Assembly (NCBI RefSeq): GCF_011927955.1 | Contig: NZ_JAATJN010000001.1 | Span: forward strand, 682,001 to 746,000 | Length of the DNA: 64,000 bases | From: Brevibacterium marinum | GTDB taxonomy: Bacteria; Actinomycetota; Actinomycetes; Actinomycetales; Brevibacteriaceae | Reading direction: 5' to 3' | Shown: piece by piece, positions 8,852 to 17,586 of the stretch | How positions within the stretch are numbered: position 1 is the first letter of the stretch | How the letters are laid out: every line of letters begins with the position of its first letter | Notes under the pieces: model-generated | Seen by the model: only the letters and a program-made list of their open reading frames with translations | Database searches by the model: none | Told to the model about the DNA's origin: nothing | Translations under genes and position numbers: made by a program

Positions 8852-9391
8852 ATGGGCGAGACCGAATCAGGTGCACAGGGCATCGAACCGGACACACGCG
8901 ACTGGGCCGACGTGCTGGAGACCGGCTGCGCCGAGTGCGGGTTCGTCGGCGACGAGGACGTCGCCGCGGTGGCCGGAGTCGTCTCCGCCTCTGCGGAGAG
9001 GTGGGATGAGGTGCTGGCCAGACCGAACGCCGGTCTTCGCTCCCGCCCGGACCGCTGGTCCGACGTCGAGTACGCGGCCCATGTCCGCGATATCCTCGAC
9101 CTGTTCCGCGAGCGCACGCAGCTCATCGTCTCCCAGTCGGCACCGACGCTTCTGAACTTCGACGGTGATGCCGTGGCCCTCGAGTCCGATTACCGGAATC
9201 AGAACCTCGCCGAGGTGGCGGTGGGCCTGCGAGCGGCATCGTTGGCCTACGCCGCCGATCTGGCCCAGGTCACCGAGGAACAGTGGGAGCGCACCGGTTA
9301 CCGCTCCGACGGACGCGAATTCACCGTCACTTCACTGACCCGGTACGGTCTGCATGAACTTCAGCATCATCTGCAGGACGTGGGTGCCTGA
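8852..9391 (+). CDS. DinB-superfamily-like protein
   Basis: 179 residues from the ATG at 8852 (a GTG at 8843 is possible; GGACAGG fits the ATG better). The pattern DRWSDVEYAAHVRDILDLFRER in the first half and the closing RYGLHELQHHLQDVG are those of DinB-like four-helix proteins, in which conserved histidines bind a metal. Members act as thiol-dependent transferases or are uncharacterised. A Cys-x2-Cys-like GCAECGF occurs at about residue 25. It may share a transcript with the broken DUF488 gene. Confidence 0.7.
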   Translation: MGETESGAQGIEPDTRDWADVLETGCAECGFVGDEDVAAVAGVVSASAERWDEVLARPNAGLRSRPDRWSDVEYAAHVRDILDLFRERTQLIVSQSAPTLLNFDGDAVALESDYRNQNLAEVAVGLRAASLAYAADLAQVTEEQWERTGYRSDGREFTVTSLTRYGLHELQHHLQDVGA

Positions 9392-9399
9392 GCTCTGCC

Positions 9400-9543
9400 T
9401 CAGAAGAAGATGCCCCACACCAGAACGGCGATGACGACGATGAGGAACAGCAGCGACCACGGGCTGCCGAAGTTGAGCGTCCACCCGATGCCGAACCGCT
9501 TCGGTATCAGGAACGCCGGATCCCGGGGACAGAAGTAGAGGAG
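9400..9543 (-). pseudogene. DUF5808-like segment with no start codon
   Basis: Minus-strand reading of 9543-9400 gives LLYFCPRDPAFLIPKRFG followed by IGWTLNFGSPWS and a hydrophobic helix ending VWGIFF-stop. The PKR-x-G-x-GWT-x-NF pattern plus a following transmembrane helix is the DUF5808 signature. The frame is open upstream but lacks ATG, GTG or TTG, and overlaps the 3' end of the GbsR-like gene in the -1 frame. It is either the displaced C-terminus of that regulator or a decapitated small membrane protein gene. Confidence 0.6.
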
Positions 9544-10052
9544 TCCGAGCCCTCGCCCGAATGCACGGATTCGGAGTATTCGTCGAGAAGTCCCCGGAGC
9601 CGATCGGTCATGAACCGGTAGTACTCTTCCATCTGCTCGATCCGTCGGCGCTGGACATCTGGCAGCGTTCGCCCTTCGTCCTGCACCGACTCCGCGAAGT
9701 CCAGCAGCTGAACCGTGGCGCGGAATTGGTGGTCAAGGCAGCCGATCCATGCGTCTGATCTCCACCGATAGACGAACTGTCGCTGTCCCGGCTCCTTGAA
9801 TCGTTCGATCACGCCGTTGTCGATGAGCAGCCGCGTCGTCTCGGAGACCGAGCCCTTGCTGGCGTCGAGCGCCTCCTGCAGTGCCGCCATGCTCAGCGGA
9901 GCATCGCTGAGCATGAGAACACCTGCCGCGCGGCCGGCCATCGGAGGCCAGTTCATGGCATCGCCGATCCGGCGCCCGAAGCTCTCGACCAGTGACGCTT
10001 CGACGTCCGTGTTGCCCGTGTCCGCGATCGCTGCCAAGTCGGTCCCTTTCAT
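9507..10052 (-). CDS. GbsR/MarR-type transcriptional regulator
   Basis: 181 residues, ATG at 10052. The winged helix-turn-helix spans about residues 40-95 (AGVLMLSDAPLSMAALQEAL, SKGSVSETTRLLIDNGVIER), followed by QFVYRWRSDAWIGCLDHQ and a C-terminal coiled segment, as in GbsR-type MarR-like proteins that repress glycine betaine synthesis genes in Bacillus. It is divergent from the GMC oxidoreductase/aldehyde dehydrogenase pair, with a perfect inverted repeat between them, so it probably controls both directions. Its last residues (SDSSTSVPGIRRS) overlap an out-of-frame DUF5808-like segment, so the natural C-terminus may be altered. Confidence 0.75.
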   Translation of the reverse strand: MKGTDLAAIADTGNTDVEASLVESFGRRIGDAMNWPPMAGRAAGVLMLSDAPLSMAALQEALDASKGSVSETTRLLIDNGVIERFKEPGQRQFVYRWRSDAWIGCLDHQFRATVQLLDFAESVQDEGRTLPDVQRRRIEQMEEYYRFMTDRLRGLLDEYSESVHSGEGSDSSTSVPGIRRS

Positions 10053-10071
10053 GACAATTCACTCTGAACTG

Positions 10072-10095
10072 AACATTCACTATTGACTGAATGTT
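10072..10095. promoter_or_regulatory. Inverted-repeat operator between gbsR-like gene and GMC oxidoreductase gene
   Basis: AACATTCA (10072-10079) and TGAATGTT (10088-10095) are perfect complements with an 8-base spacer. The dyad lies 20 bases upstream of the regulator start and 81 upstream of the oxidoreductase start. Additional half-site-like TTCA/TGAA motifs lie at 10058-10071. Fits a MarR-type dimer binding site. Confidence 0.6.
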
Positions 10096-10175
10096 GTGAT
10101 GTGCGTCATTGTAGTGGCAGTGCGGAATCGACCGCCACTGCCTCCCAAACTACTCGTTCTCAAGGAAGATGTGAC

Positions 10176-11753
10176 GTGAAAGAAGAAATCTGGGACATCA
10201 TCGTTGTCGGTGCCGGTTCAGCAGGTGCCGCGTTCGCCGTCCGCTCGGCACAGAAGGGCAAACGCGTTCTCCTCGTCGAGGCCGGTCGCGACTATCGGTC
10301 GGCGGAGATGCACGAGGCATGGCGATCGCCGAACCCAGCGGTTCCTCTCATGGATCCCGATGCCACAGAGGGCATGGTGTGGACGGATCTCAATGCAACC
10401 CGCACAGACGTGCAGCCCGAAGCACCGTACTGGCGGGGGAAGGGCGTGGGAGGCAGCTCGTCGATCAATGGTCAGATCGCGATCCGCCCTCCGCTCGCCG
10501 ATTTCGCTGACTGGTCGAGCGCCGGATGCGAGGGCTGGTCGGCGGCGGACGTCCTTCCCTATTTCGCCAAGCTGGAGAACGACGAGGAATTCGGCGACGC
10601 CGACTATCACGGCAACACCGGGCCCACGCCCATCTTCCGCACTCCGCGCGATCGGTGGGGAGCGGTCGACTCGGCCCTGGCCGAGTCCGCCCTGGCCTCA
10701 GGCCACCCCTGGGCCCCCGACGTCAATGCCCCGCGAGCCACGGGTGTCTCGCCCTACCCCATCAATTCCCGTGACTCCCGCCGAGTCAGCGTCAACGATG
10801 CCTATCTCGAAGGCGCACGTGAGCTGCCCACCCTCACCATCCTCGGCGAGGCGGTCGTCGACCGTGTCCTCTTCGAGGGCACACGTGCCGTCGGTGTCAG
10901 CCTCCTCAGCGGAGGAGACATGGAGAGGCGGTATGCGGATACGACCGTCCTCAGCGCCGGGGTCATCCACTCACCGACGATCCTCCTGCGATCCGGCATC
11001 GGCCCTGCGCAACAACTCGAGTCCCTGGGCATCGACGTCCTCGCCGATCTCCCGGTGGGACAGGGCCTGCAGGATCATGCGATGGTCACGATCACCCTTC
11101 CGCTCAAGGACTCGGCCGGGCTCACCTCACCCGACGATCGCCATACGAATGTGTGCGTGCGCTGGTCGAGCGCGCCGGAGGAGGGGAACGAGGGGGAACG
11201 GGACGACGATCTGATGTTCGTGTCGATGAACCAGAGCGTGATCTCCATGGCGACGGCGAACACAGGAGCGGAATTCGGTGCCTACGGCGTCTGGCTCAAT
11301 CGGTCGGAATCGCGCGGCACGGTCACCCTGGCCTCGCCGGATCCGGGCGAGCAGCCCGTCGTGGCGGAGCGGATGCTCTCGGATCCCGGTGATCGCGCCC
11401 GCCTGCGTCACGGCGTCAGAAGCCTCGTCGGGCTGCTCGACCAGGACGCCACGCAGGCCATCCTCGGCGGGCCCGTGAGGGACTGCAACGAGGAGCTCTT
11501 CTCGGCCCTCGACGACGATGACGCATTGGATGCCCACCTGCTCGCCACCGTCGCCGATGCGCAGCACGGAACCAGCACCTGCCGCATGGGCAGCGCCGAC
11601 GATCCGCACTCGGTCGTCGATTCCGACTGCCGGGTGCACGGGTTCGAGCGCCTCCACGTCGTCGACGCATCGATCTTCCCCTCGGCGCCTCGTGCGAACA
11701 CGAACCTGGCATCCATCATGGTCGGTGAACTCCTGGCCGACCGCATCCACTGA
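10176..11753 (+). CDS. GMC-family FAD oxidoreductase, choline dehydrogenase-like
   Basis: 525 residues from GTG 10176, seven bases after AAGGAAG; an upstream reading from 10083 lacks a ribosome site. FAD dinucleotide-binding IIVVGAGSAGAAFAVR at residues 8-23, GMC signature GKGVGGSSSINGQIA, second GMC signature SAGVIHSPTILLRSGIGP, and the active-site end HGTSTCRMG with PRANTNLASIMVGE. Probably oxidises an alcohol such as choline to the aldehyde at the expense of FAD. The neighbouring aldehyde dehydrogenase and GbsR-like regulator support a choline-to-glycine-betaine role, but substrate specificity of GMC enzymes cannot be read from sequence. Confidence 0.75.
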   Translation: MKEEIWDIIVVGAGSAGAAFAVRSAQKGKRVLLVEAGRDYRSAEMHEAWRSPNPAVPLMDPDATEGMVWTDLNATRTDVQPEAPYWRGKGVGGSSSINGQIAIRPPLADFADWSSAGCEGWSAADVLPYFAKLENDEEFGDADYHGNTGPTPIFRTPRDRWGAVDSALAESALASGHPWAPDVNAPRATGVSPYPINSRDSRRVSVNDAYLEGARELPTLTILGEAVVDRVLFEGTRAVGVSLLSGGDMERRYADTTVLSAGVIHSPTILLRSGIGPAQQLESLGIDVLADLPVGQGLQDHAMVTITLPLKDSAGLTSPDDRHTNVCVRWSSAPEEGNEGERDDDLMFVSMNQSVISMATANTGAEFGAYGVWLNRSESRGTVTLASPDPGEQPVVAERMLSDPGDRARLRHGVRSLVGLLDQDATQAILGGPVRDCNEELFSALDDDDALDAHLLATVADAQHGTSTCRMGSADDPHSVVDSDCRVHGFERLHVVDASIFPSAPRANTNLASIMVGELLADRIH

Positions 11754-11833
11754 CAGATCCCGACACCCACCACCCCCTGACGCCCGTTCCCGACACCTAC
11801 CAACCCCTGCCACCCATTGGAGACACGAACACA

Positions 11834-13273
11834 ATGACCGATGAGACCGATACGAGAACTCTGCAGAACTTCATCGACGGCGCCTGGACCGGCTCTTTCG
11901 ACGACACCCTGCTGCCTGTGGTCAACCCCGCGACGCAGGAGACCATCGCCCGATTCCCCCGGGGAAGCGGTGCCGATGTCGACAGGGCCGTCGCGGCCGC
12001 GCTGCGGGCCCAAGCCGAATGGAGCGCACTGAGCGTCGAGGACCGCGTGGCACGGATTCTGCGCTGGGCCGATCGGATCGAAGAGCACACGGACGAACTG
12101 GCAGAGCTCGAATGCCGGGAGATGGGCAAGCCGGTCGACATCGGACGCAGGTTCATCGCAGCCGGAGTCGCCGGCCTGAGAGCCTCGGCGCAGGAGGGCC
12201 TGAGCTATTCCTTCGAGACCTCCACCGACGACCCCGGCGGTGGACGGACTCAGGTCATCCGGCACCCGGTGGGAGTGGCCGCCGTCGTCACGCCGTGGAA
12301 CTTCCCCGTCACCATGGTTCTGGCGGCTCTGGGACCCGTGCTGGCGTCCGGGAACACCGTGGTCGTCAAACCCTCCGAGCGCTCCCCGCTGTCGACGGTG
12401 AGGCTGTTCGAGCTGCTCGATCTTCCCGCCGGGGTGCTCAACCTCGTCCTCGGTGACGTCCACGCCGGTGAGCCCCTGGTCGCCCACGACGACATCGATC
12501 TGGTCCACTTCACCGGATCGGTGGCTGCCGGCCGGAAGGTCGGTGCCGCCGCGGGCAGGTCGCTGCACCGTGCGGTGCTGGAGCTCGGCGGCAAGGATCC
12601 CGTCATCGTCGATGACGATGTCGATGTCCGGTCGACCGCCGAGGCGGTGGCATTCGGATCGTTCGTCAACACCGGTCAGATCTGCACCTCGATGGAGCGC
12701 ATCTACGTCCACGAAGCCATCGCCGAAGAGTTCGTCGAGGAGCTGGTCAGAGCAAGCGAAGCCTACGCCTACGACGACGGGCTCAAGTCGGGTGCCATGA
12801 TGGGTCCTCTGGTCGACGGCAGACAGCGAGACATCGTCCATTCGCAGGTGACTGATGCGGTTTCGCGGGGCGCCACCGTGCGCACAGGCGGTCGGATCCC
12901 CGACGGCACGGGATACTTCTACCCTGCGACGGTCATCACCGGCGTCGAGGATTCGATGCCGCTCATGACCGAGGAGACCTTCGGCCCGGTCGCGCCGGTG
13001 GCTGTCGTGTCCTCATTCGCGGAAGGAGTTCGGCGGGCATCCCGATCGGCGTTCGGCCTGGCCCTCACCGTCTACTCCCACACGACCGAGCATCTCGAGG
13101 CGGCCAAGACCATTCCCGCCGGGGTCATCTGGGTCAACCAGTGGCAGGGAGGCGGAGGTGCGGCAACCTATGAGCCGGCTCGCGCAAGCGGAATGGGTGC
13201 CACCGGAGCAACGGCGTCCTACGACGCTGCGACCCGTCCTTCGACGGTTCACACCGCAGCAGCGAGTTCCTGA
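11834..13273 (+). CDS. NAD(P)-dependent aldehyde dehydrogenase, betaine-aldehyde-dehydrogenase-like
   Basis: 479 residues, ATG at 11834, 80 bases after the GMC gene. Standard aldehyde dehydrogenase motifs: TPWNFPVTMVLAALGPVLASG with VVKPSE for cofactor binding, FTGSVAAGRKV, general base in LELGGKDPVIV, and catalytic cysteine in GSFVNTGQICTSMERI. EETFGPVAPV and the WVNQWQGGGG region complete the fold. Paired with the choline-dehydrogenase-like gene it would convert betaine aldehyde to glycine betaine, an osmoprotectant; other aldehydes are possible. The intergenic spacer before it holds a degenerate tandem duplication of CCCGACACC-rich sequence. Confidence 0.75.
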   Translation: MTDETDTRTLQNFIDGAWTGSFDDTLLPVVNPATQETIARFPRGSGADVDRAVAAALRAQAEWSALSVEDRVARILRWADRIEEHTDELAELECREMGKPVDIGRRFIAAGVAGLRASAQEGLSYSFETSTDDPGGGRTQVIRHPVGVAAVVTPWNFPVTMVLAALGPVLASGNTVVVKPSERSPLSTVRLFELLDLPAGVLNLVLGDVHAGEPLVAHDDIDLVHFTGSVAAGRKVGAAAGRSLHRAVLELGGKDPVIVDDDVDVRSTAEAVAFGSFVNTGQICTSMERIYVHEAIAEEFVEELVRASEAYAYDDGLKSGAMMGPLVDGRQRDIVHSQVTDAVSRGATVRTGGRIPDGTGYFYPATVITGVEDSMPLMTEETFGPVAPVAVVSSFAEGVRRASRSAFGLALTVYSHTTEHLEAAKTIPAGVIWVNQWQGGGGAATYEPARASGMGATGATASYDAATRPSTVHTAAASS

Positions 13274-13305
13274 GCCTCACAGGCGCCGGAGCCGGTCTTC
13301 GGCCG

Positions 13306-13360
13306 CCGGCGGACCCGCCGGACCTCCACCGCCGCTGGACCCGGCGGACCCGCCGGACCT
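13306..13360. repeat. 20-base direct repeat of palindromic sequence
   Basis: CCGGCGGACCCGCCGGACCT occurs at 13306-13325 and again at 13341-13360. Each copy contains the self-complementary core CCGGCGG/CCGCCGG and can form a GC-rich hairpin. It follows the aldehyde dehydrogenase gene and precedes the next one, so it may serve as a transcription stop, though no T-run follows. Confidence 0.6.
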
Positions 13361-13453
13361 ACGCGAGTTTGAGACCGACTTGCCCTGGCGGAATTCGCAC
13401 GTCATTGTTCTTGTTAACCCCGCAACTCGATTTTATGCGCGAAAGGACGTGCT

Positions 13454-14827
13454 ATGAGCAAGTTCGCAGTGACCAATGCCAACACCGGCCAGGTCGAAGA
13501 GGAGTTCGCCTCCGTTCCCAAGGAAGAGATCCCCGGTTACATTGATCGCGCCCACGACGGCCACCTTGCGTGGAAGCAGACGCCGCTGCATGAGCGCGGC
13601 GCGATTCTGCGGAAGTTCGCCGACCTCGTCGATGCCAATGCCGATGAGATGACCGACATCATCGGCCGTGAGATGGGCAAGGTCAAGAAGCAGGGCCTCG
13701 GCGAGGTGGACAAGGTCGCTCGCACGGCCCGCTGGATGGCCGACAATGCCGCCACCCATCTGGCCCCCACGCATCTCGCCGCCGCAGGTGCGGCCAGCAG
13801 CTATGTCCGCCATCAGCCGCTGGGCGTGCTGCTGGGCATCATGCCGTGGAACTTCCCCTACAACCAGATCGCCCGTTTCGTGCTGCCCAACCTCATGGTC
13901 GGCAACGCGATCATCATGAAGCAGGCCTCGATCTGCCCGAAGTCCTCACAGTACTTCGCGGATCTCCTCACCGAGGCGGGTCTGCCGAGTGGCGTGTACC
14001 AGAACATCTACCTCGACAGCTCGCACGCCGAGGAGATCCTCAAAGACTTCCGTGTCAAGGGCTTCTCGCTCACCGGCTCCGAGGGTGCGGGCGCCTCCGT
14101 GGCGGCCATCGCCGCGAAGTACTACAAGCGCGCCGTCCTCGAACTCGGCGGCAACGATCCCGCCGTGGTCCTCGACTCCAAGGACGTGCCGGCGCTGGCC
14201 AAGAAGCTCGTCGGCCTGCGCCTGGCGAATGCCGGGCAGGTCTGCACCTCGCCGAAGCGCATGATCGTCGTCGATGATCTCTACGACGAGTTCCTCGCCG
14301 AAGCCGTCAAGGCCGCCGAGGCGACGAAGGTCTCGACCTTCGACGACCCCGATGTCGGCATGGGCCCGGTCTCGTCCGAGGGTGCTCGCGATGACATCGT
14401 GGCGATGATCGACAAGGCCGTATCGGATGGTGCCACGCTGCACACCGGTGGCAAGAAGCTCGATCGTCCGGGCTGGTTCATGTCGCCTGCCGTCATCTCC
14501 GACATCGACCCGAAGTCCGACCTCGGCTGCAACGAGCTCTTCGGTCCGGCCGTCATGGTCTACCGGGCCAAGGACGAAGAGGATGCGCTGCGCCTGGCCA
14601 ATGACACCGAATACGGGCTCATGAGCTCCGTGTGGACCGATGACCTCGAAAAGGGTGAGCGCTTCGGCGCCGAGATCAACGCCGGCATGACCCTGATCAA
14701 CTCTCACATGGAATCGGGACCGGAATACCCGTTCGGCGGCATCAACCGCTCGGGCTATGGCCGCGAGAACGCACAGTGGGCATTCCAGGCGTTCACGAAC
14801 GAGCACCTCATCCGCGTCCACGCCTGA
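13454..14827 (+). CDS. gabD: NAD(P)-dependent succinate-semialdehyde dehydrogenase-like
   Basis: 457 residues, ATG at 13454 after GAAAGGA. It has the short-form SSADH/GabD layout: MPWNFPYNQIARFVLPNLMVGN, MKQASICPKSS, FSLTGSEGAGASVA, general base in LELGGNDPAVVLD, catalytic cysteine in GLRLANAGQVCTSPKRM, and ESGPEYPFGGINRSGYGRE at the end. It is separated from the preceding aldehyde dehydrogenase by 180 bases including repeats, so it probably has its own promoter. It would oxidise succinate semialdehyde to succinate in GABA or polyamine breakdown; no transaminase is nearby to prove this. Confidence 0.75.
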   Translation: MSKFAVTNANTGQVEEEFASVPKEEIPGYIDRAHDGHLAWKQTPLHERGAILRKFADLVDANADEMTDIIGREMGKVKKQGLGEVDKVARTARWMADNAATHLAPTHLAAAGAASSYVRHQPLGVLLGIMPWNFPYNQIARFVLPNLMVGNAIIMKQASICPKSSQYFADLLTEAGLPSGVYQNIYLDSSHAEEILKDFRVKGFSLTGSEGAGASVAAIAAKYYKRAVLELGGNDPAVVLDSKDVPALAKKLVGLRLANAGQVCTSPKRMIVVDDLYDEFLAEAVKAAEATKVSTFDDPDVGMGPVSSEGARDDIVAMIDKAVSDGATLHTGGKKLDRPGWFMSPAVISDIDPKSDLGCNELFGPAVMVYRAKDEEDALRLANDTEYGLMSSVWTDDLEKGERFGAEINAGMTLINSHMESGPEYPFGGINRSGYGRENAQWAFQAFTNEHLIRVHA

Positions 14828-14901
14828 GGAACGTCGCGCCCACCGAGTCGACCGCGTCCCGGTGGCTCGCGAAGTGGATGACGTCCAATAACCGAATAGA
14901 C

Positions 14902-14946
14902 GAAGGTCCCGCCGGCTGCCTCCATATCGCTGCCGGCGGGACCTTC
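14902..14946. terminator. Bidirectional hairpin terminator
   Basis: GAAGGTCCCGCCGGC (14902-14916) pairs perfectly with GCCGGCGGGACCTTC (14932-14946), a 15-bp stem. On the minus strand it ends CTTCGTCTATT. It lies between gabD (plus) and tRNA-Ala (minus) and can stop both transcripts. Confidence 0.8.
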
Positions 14947-14977
14947 TCTACGAGTGCTGTCTCAATAGCGTCTCGAG

Positions 14978-15050
14978 TGGAGGTAAGGGGACTCGAACCC
15001 CTAACCCTCTGCTTGCAAAGCAGATGCGCTACCAATTGCGCCATACCCCC
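14978..15050 (-). tRNA. tRNA-Ala (anticodon TGC), extra copy
   Basis: The minus strand starts GGGGGTATGGCGCAATTGG, has the anticodon arm CTGCTTTGCAAAGCAG and T arm AGGGGTTCGAGTCCCCT, and ends ACCTCCA. The acceptor stem keeps the G3:U70 pair that identifies alanine tRNA. The 3' CCA is not encoded (CTC follows the discriminator A). The 73 bases are identical to the copy at 17590-17662. Confidence 0.95.
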
Positions 15051-15150
15051 AGAGTACAGACCGATATTACCCGTGATCGTACGGATCTCCCAATCAGTCA
15101 AACAGTGACCGGATAATTCACAGATCAATCAGGTTCGGACGTGTCACTTC

Positions 15151-15653
15151 TCACCCACCTGCCTCTTCAATCTGCGGCCGAACTCCACTTCCGTCCGAGC
15201 GGGCATGCACCTTGAGCATTGCAGACACACCGACGACCACAGCAGCGATATGAGCGAGTCTGCTGACGAGAATCACTCCTCCGGCGACGTCCATCGCGGC
15301 GAAGAACGGGCCGTAATCGGGTTGGTCGAAGAGCCACAACACAGGTTCGATGATCAAGGAGGCCATACCGATGATCCCGAGTCCGACGAGCAGGACTATT
15401 CGAGCCCAATCGTATCCCCGAGCGAACTTCACGATCAGCACGGCCACGGCCCCGTAGATGGTCAGTCGCACGACAATCGCCCCACTGTCGGCGCCGAGGT
15501 CATCCAGCGGCCACAACTGAGCCACATTTCGACGAGTCCAGCGACCAGCGCAGCCAACAGTGCCAGTACACCGATTCGTCTCTGTCGACGAGAAACCGCC
15601 GGATCGCCCCGTGCCGGATCGACTGAGCTTCTGTTCCACGCTCGTTGTCCCAC
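15151..15653 (-). pseudogene. Small membrane protein gene with a frameshift
   Basis: From a GTG at 15653 with AAGGCGA upstream, the protein begins with a basic stretch and a membrane helix (RRIGVLALLAALVAGLVEMW), then runs out of frame. A different minus-strand frame continues with LWPLDDLGADSGAIVVRLTIYG and three more hydrophobic segments to KVHARSDGSGVRPQIEEAGG (stop at 15151). The two halves abut at about 15511-15526; restoring one base would give a four-helix protein of about 167 residues. Alternatively the second frame can be read back to 15795, but that N-terminus is not protein-like. Family unknown. Confidence 0.6.
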
Positions 15654-15820
15654 TCTGTTCGCCTTGGTTCGATGACCTCATTGTGCGCACCTCGGTGAGG
15701 GCACAGTCATCACCCGAAAGTACGAACTTGTCGTGCGAAAGCAGCTCTCCAGGGGGATCGCGAATTGCATGCTCGCCGGCAATCCTCTGCCCCATCGCAG
15801 CCGCTGCGCTGGCACTCAGG

Positions 15821-17335
15821 TCACTCGGCGGGTGACTCCGGAACCAGGTCGACCACCTCGGCGGGGGCCTCTTCCTGATCCTCGGGCTTCTTGATCAGGA
15901 AGGACAGCACCACGGGAACCAAGGCGATGACCGCGGCCAGCAGGAAGGCACTCTGCGCTCCGGGCGAACCGGCCTCCGCTGCGGAGCGTCCTGCCGCCTG
16001 ACCGGTGTGCAGGGCGGAGGAGTAGATGGAGATGAGCAGCGCGGTTCCGGCCGCGCCCGCCACCTGCTGCATGGTGTTCAGCGCCGCTGACCCGTGGGAG
16101 TACAGCTTCGCCCTGAGCGATCCCAGGGAAGCCGAGAACAGGGGAGTGAACGATGCGGCCAGGCCCAGGGACATCACTGTCTGGATGACGACGAGCACCC
16201 AGGTGGTCGTGCCGATGGAGACCAGCGAGTAGGCGAACAGCGATCCTGCGATCATGATCGATCCCGGGATCAGCAGTGTCCGCGGGCCCCGGGAGTCGTA
16301 GATGCGGCCCATCAGGGGCGCCAAGACGCCCATGAGAATGGAGCCGGGCAGGAGGACGAGACCCGACTGGGTAGCGTTGAGCCCGGCGACGTTCTGCAGG
16401 TAGAGAGGCAGCAGGGACAAGGTTCCGAACATCGCCAGCGACACGATGGCCATGATGATGACGGCGATGACATAGTTCTTCGTCGAGAAGACTCGGAGGT
16501 CGAGCAGCGCGCGATCCTCCCTCTGCAGCATCAGCTGGCGCCAGAGGAACACGGCGAGGAACACCATTCCCACAGCAATCGCGGTCCAGGCCAGGCCGGT
16601 CGTCGACCCTCCGCCCGTGTCGCCTCCGTGGCCCCCGCCGAACTGGCTGAGACCGAAGACGATTCCACCGAAGGCGAAGACGGAGAGGACGATGGAGACC
16701 ATGTCGATCGGAGCATGGGTGCTCTCGCCGAGGTTGGTCATCCACTTCGCGCCGAGACCGAGGGCGATGAGCGCAATGGGCAGGACGATGGCGAAGAGCC
16801 AGCGCCAGCCCAGTGAGTCGAGCACGATGCCCGACATCGTCGGTCCGATCGCAGGGGCGAGCGAGATGACGAGACCGATCCGGCCCATCATTCTGCCGCG
16901 GGAGTGCGGGGGGACGACGTTCATCATCGTCGTCATGAGCAGGGGCATCATGATGCCGGTGCCTGCGGCCTGGACCACGCGACCGACGAGCAGCAGCGCG
17001 AATCCGGGCGCCACGAGACAGATCAGCGTGCCCGAGGAGAAGAGGATCATCGCGGCCAGGAAGACCTGACGGGTGGTGAATCGCTGCAGGATGAAGCCGG
17101 TCGTGGGGATGACAACGGCCATGGTCAGCATGAACGCACTGGTCAGCCATTGACCGAGCTCAGGTGGGATCCCCAATGTCGCGTTGAGGTCCGGGATGGC
17201 GATGGCCATCGTCGTTTCGTTGAGGATGGCGACGAAGGCGGCTACCAGGAGCAGCCAGATCACCTTCATGCCCGCGGGATCGATGGTGTCTGCCTGCGAA
17301 TCGTTCGGGCGTGGGGGCGAGGTGTCGCTGGACAA
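15821..17335 (-). CDS. MFS multidrug exporter, DHA2 (EmrB/QacA-like) family
   Basis: About 504 residues from a TTG at 17335 preceded by GGAG; longer readings to 17446 are Arg/Pro-rich and unlikely. Fourteen hydrophobic segments can be counted, with family motifs LNETTMAIAIPDLN (motif D1-like), GQWLTSAFMLTMAVVIP, LLVGRVVQAAGTGIMMPL and LAPAIGPTMSGIVLDSLGWRW (motif C, antiporters). It would export drugs or metabolites in exchange for protons. No dedicated regulator is adjacent; a GATCAGGTGATGTGATC dyad-like sequence lies just upstream at 17348-17364. Confidence 0.8.
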   Translation of the reverse strand: MSSDTSPPRPNDSQADTIDPAGMKVIWLLLVAAFVAILNETTMAIAIPDLNATLGIPPELGQWLTSAFMLTMAVVIPTTGFILQRFTTRQVFLAAMILFSSGTLICLVAPGFALLLVGRVVQAAGTGIMMPLLMTTMMNVVPPHSRGRMMGRIGLVISLAPAIGPTMSGIVLDSLGWRWLFAIVLPIALIALGLGAKWMTNLGESTHAPIDMVSIVLSVFAFGGIVFGLSQFGGGHGGDTGGGSTTGLAWTAIAVGMVFLAVFLWRQLMLQREDRALLDLRVFSTKNYVIAVIIMAIVSLAMFGTLSLLPLYLQNVAGLNATQSGLVLLPGSILMGVLAPLMGRIYDSRGPRTLLIPGSIMIAGSLFAYSLVSIGTTTWVLVVIQTVMSLGLAASFTPLFSASLGSLRAKLYSHGSAALNTMQQVAGAAGTALLISIYSSALHTGQAAGRSAAEAGSPGAQSAFLLAAVIALVPVVLSFLIKKPEDQEEAPAEVVDLVPESPAE

Positions 17336-17548
17336 GGGAGAACTCCGATCAGGTGATGTGATCAATGGCCGAACAATCGGCTTCAGCCGCCCGCCCCGCG
17401 GGGCGTGGGCGCGTCCGGAATCGTCGGGGGAGACACACGGACACACTCGACAACGATGACAGGCGCAAACTTATTCCGCGGACGAGACAGAAAACTCTCG
17501 GCCACCGAACGAGAGCACATCCGCGGACAGCTCGATGTCCCAGGATAA

Positions 17549-17581
17549 AGGCTCCGAACCGAGCCGGTCCGAAGCCTTTCG
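17549..17581. terminator. Terminator downstream of the tRNA-Ile/tRNA-Ala unit
   Basis: AAAGGCTCCGAACC and GGTCCGAAGCCTTT pair with two mismatches around GAGCC. On the minus strand, the direction of the tRNAs, the hairpin ends GCCTTTATCC. The rest of the 251-base stretch between the MFS start and tRNA-Ala shows no gene. Confidence 0.65.
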
Positions 17582-17586
17582 TCATC

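Noticed and set aside
15205-15835. Plus-strand frames opposite the broken membrane protein
   Set aside because: Hydrophilic, biased translations of the complementary strand of a membrane protein; no start signals.
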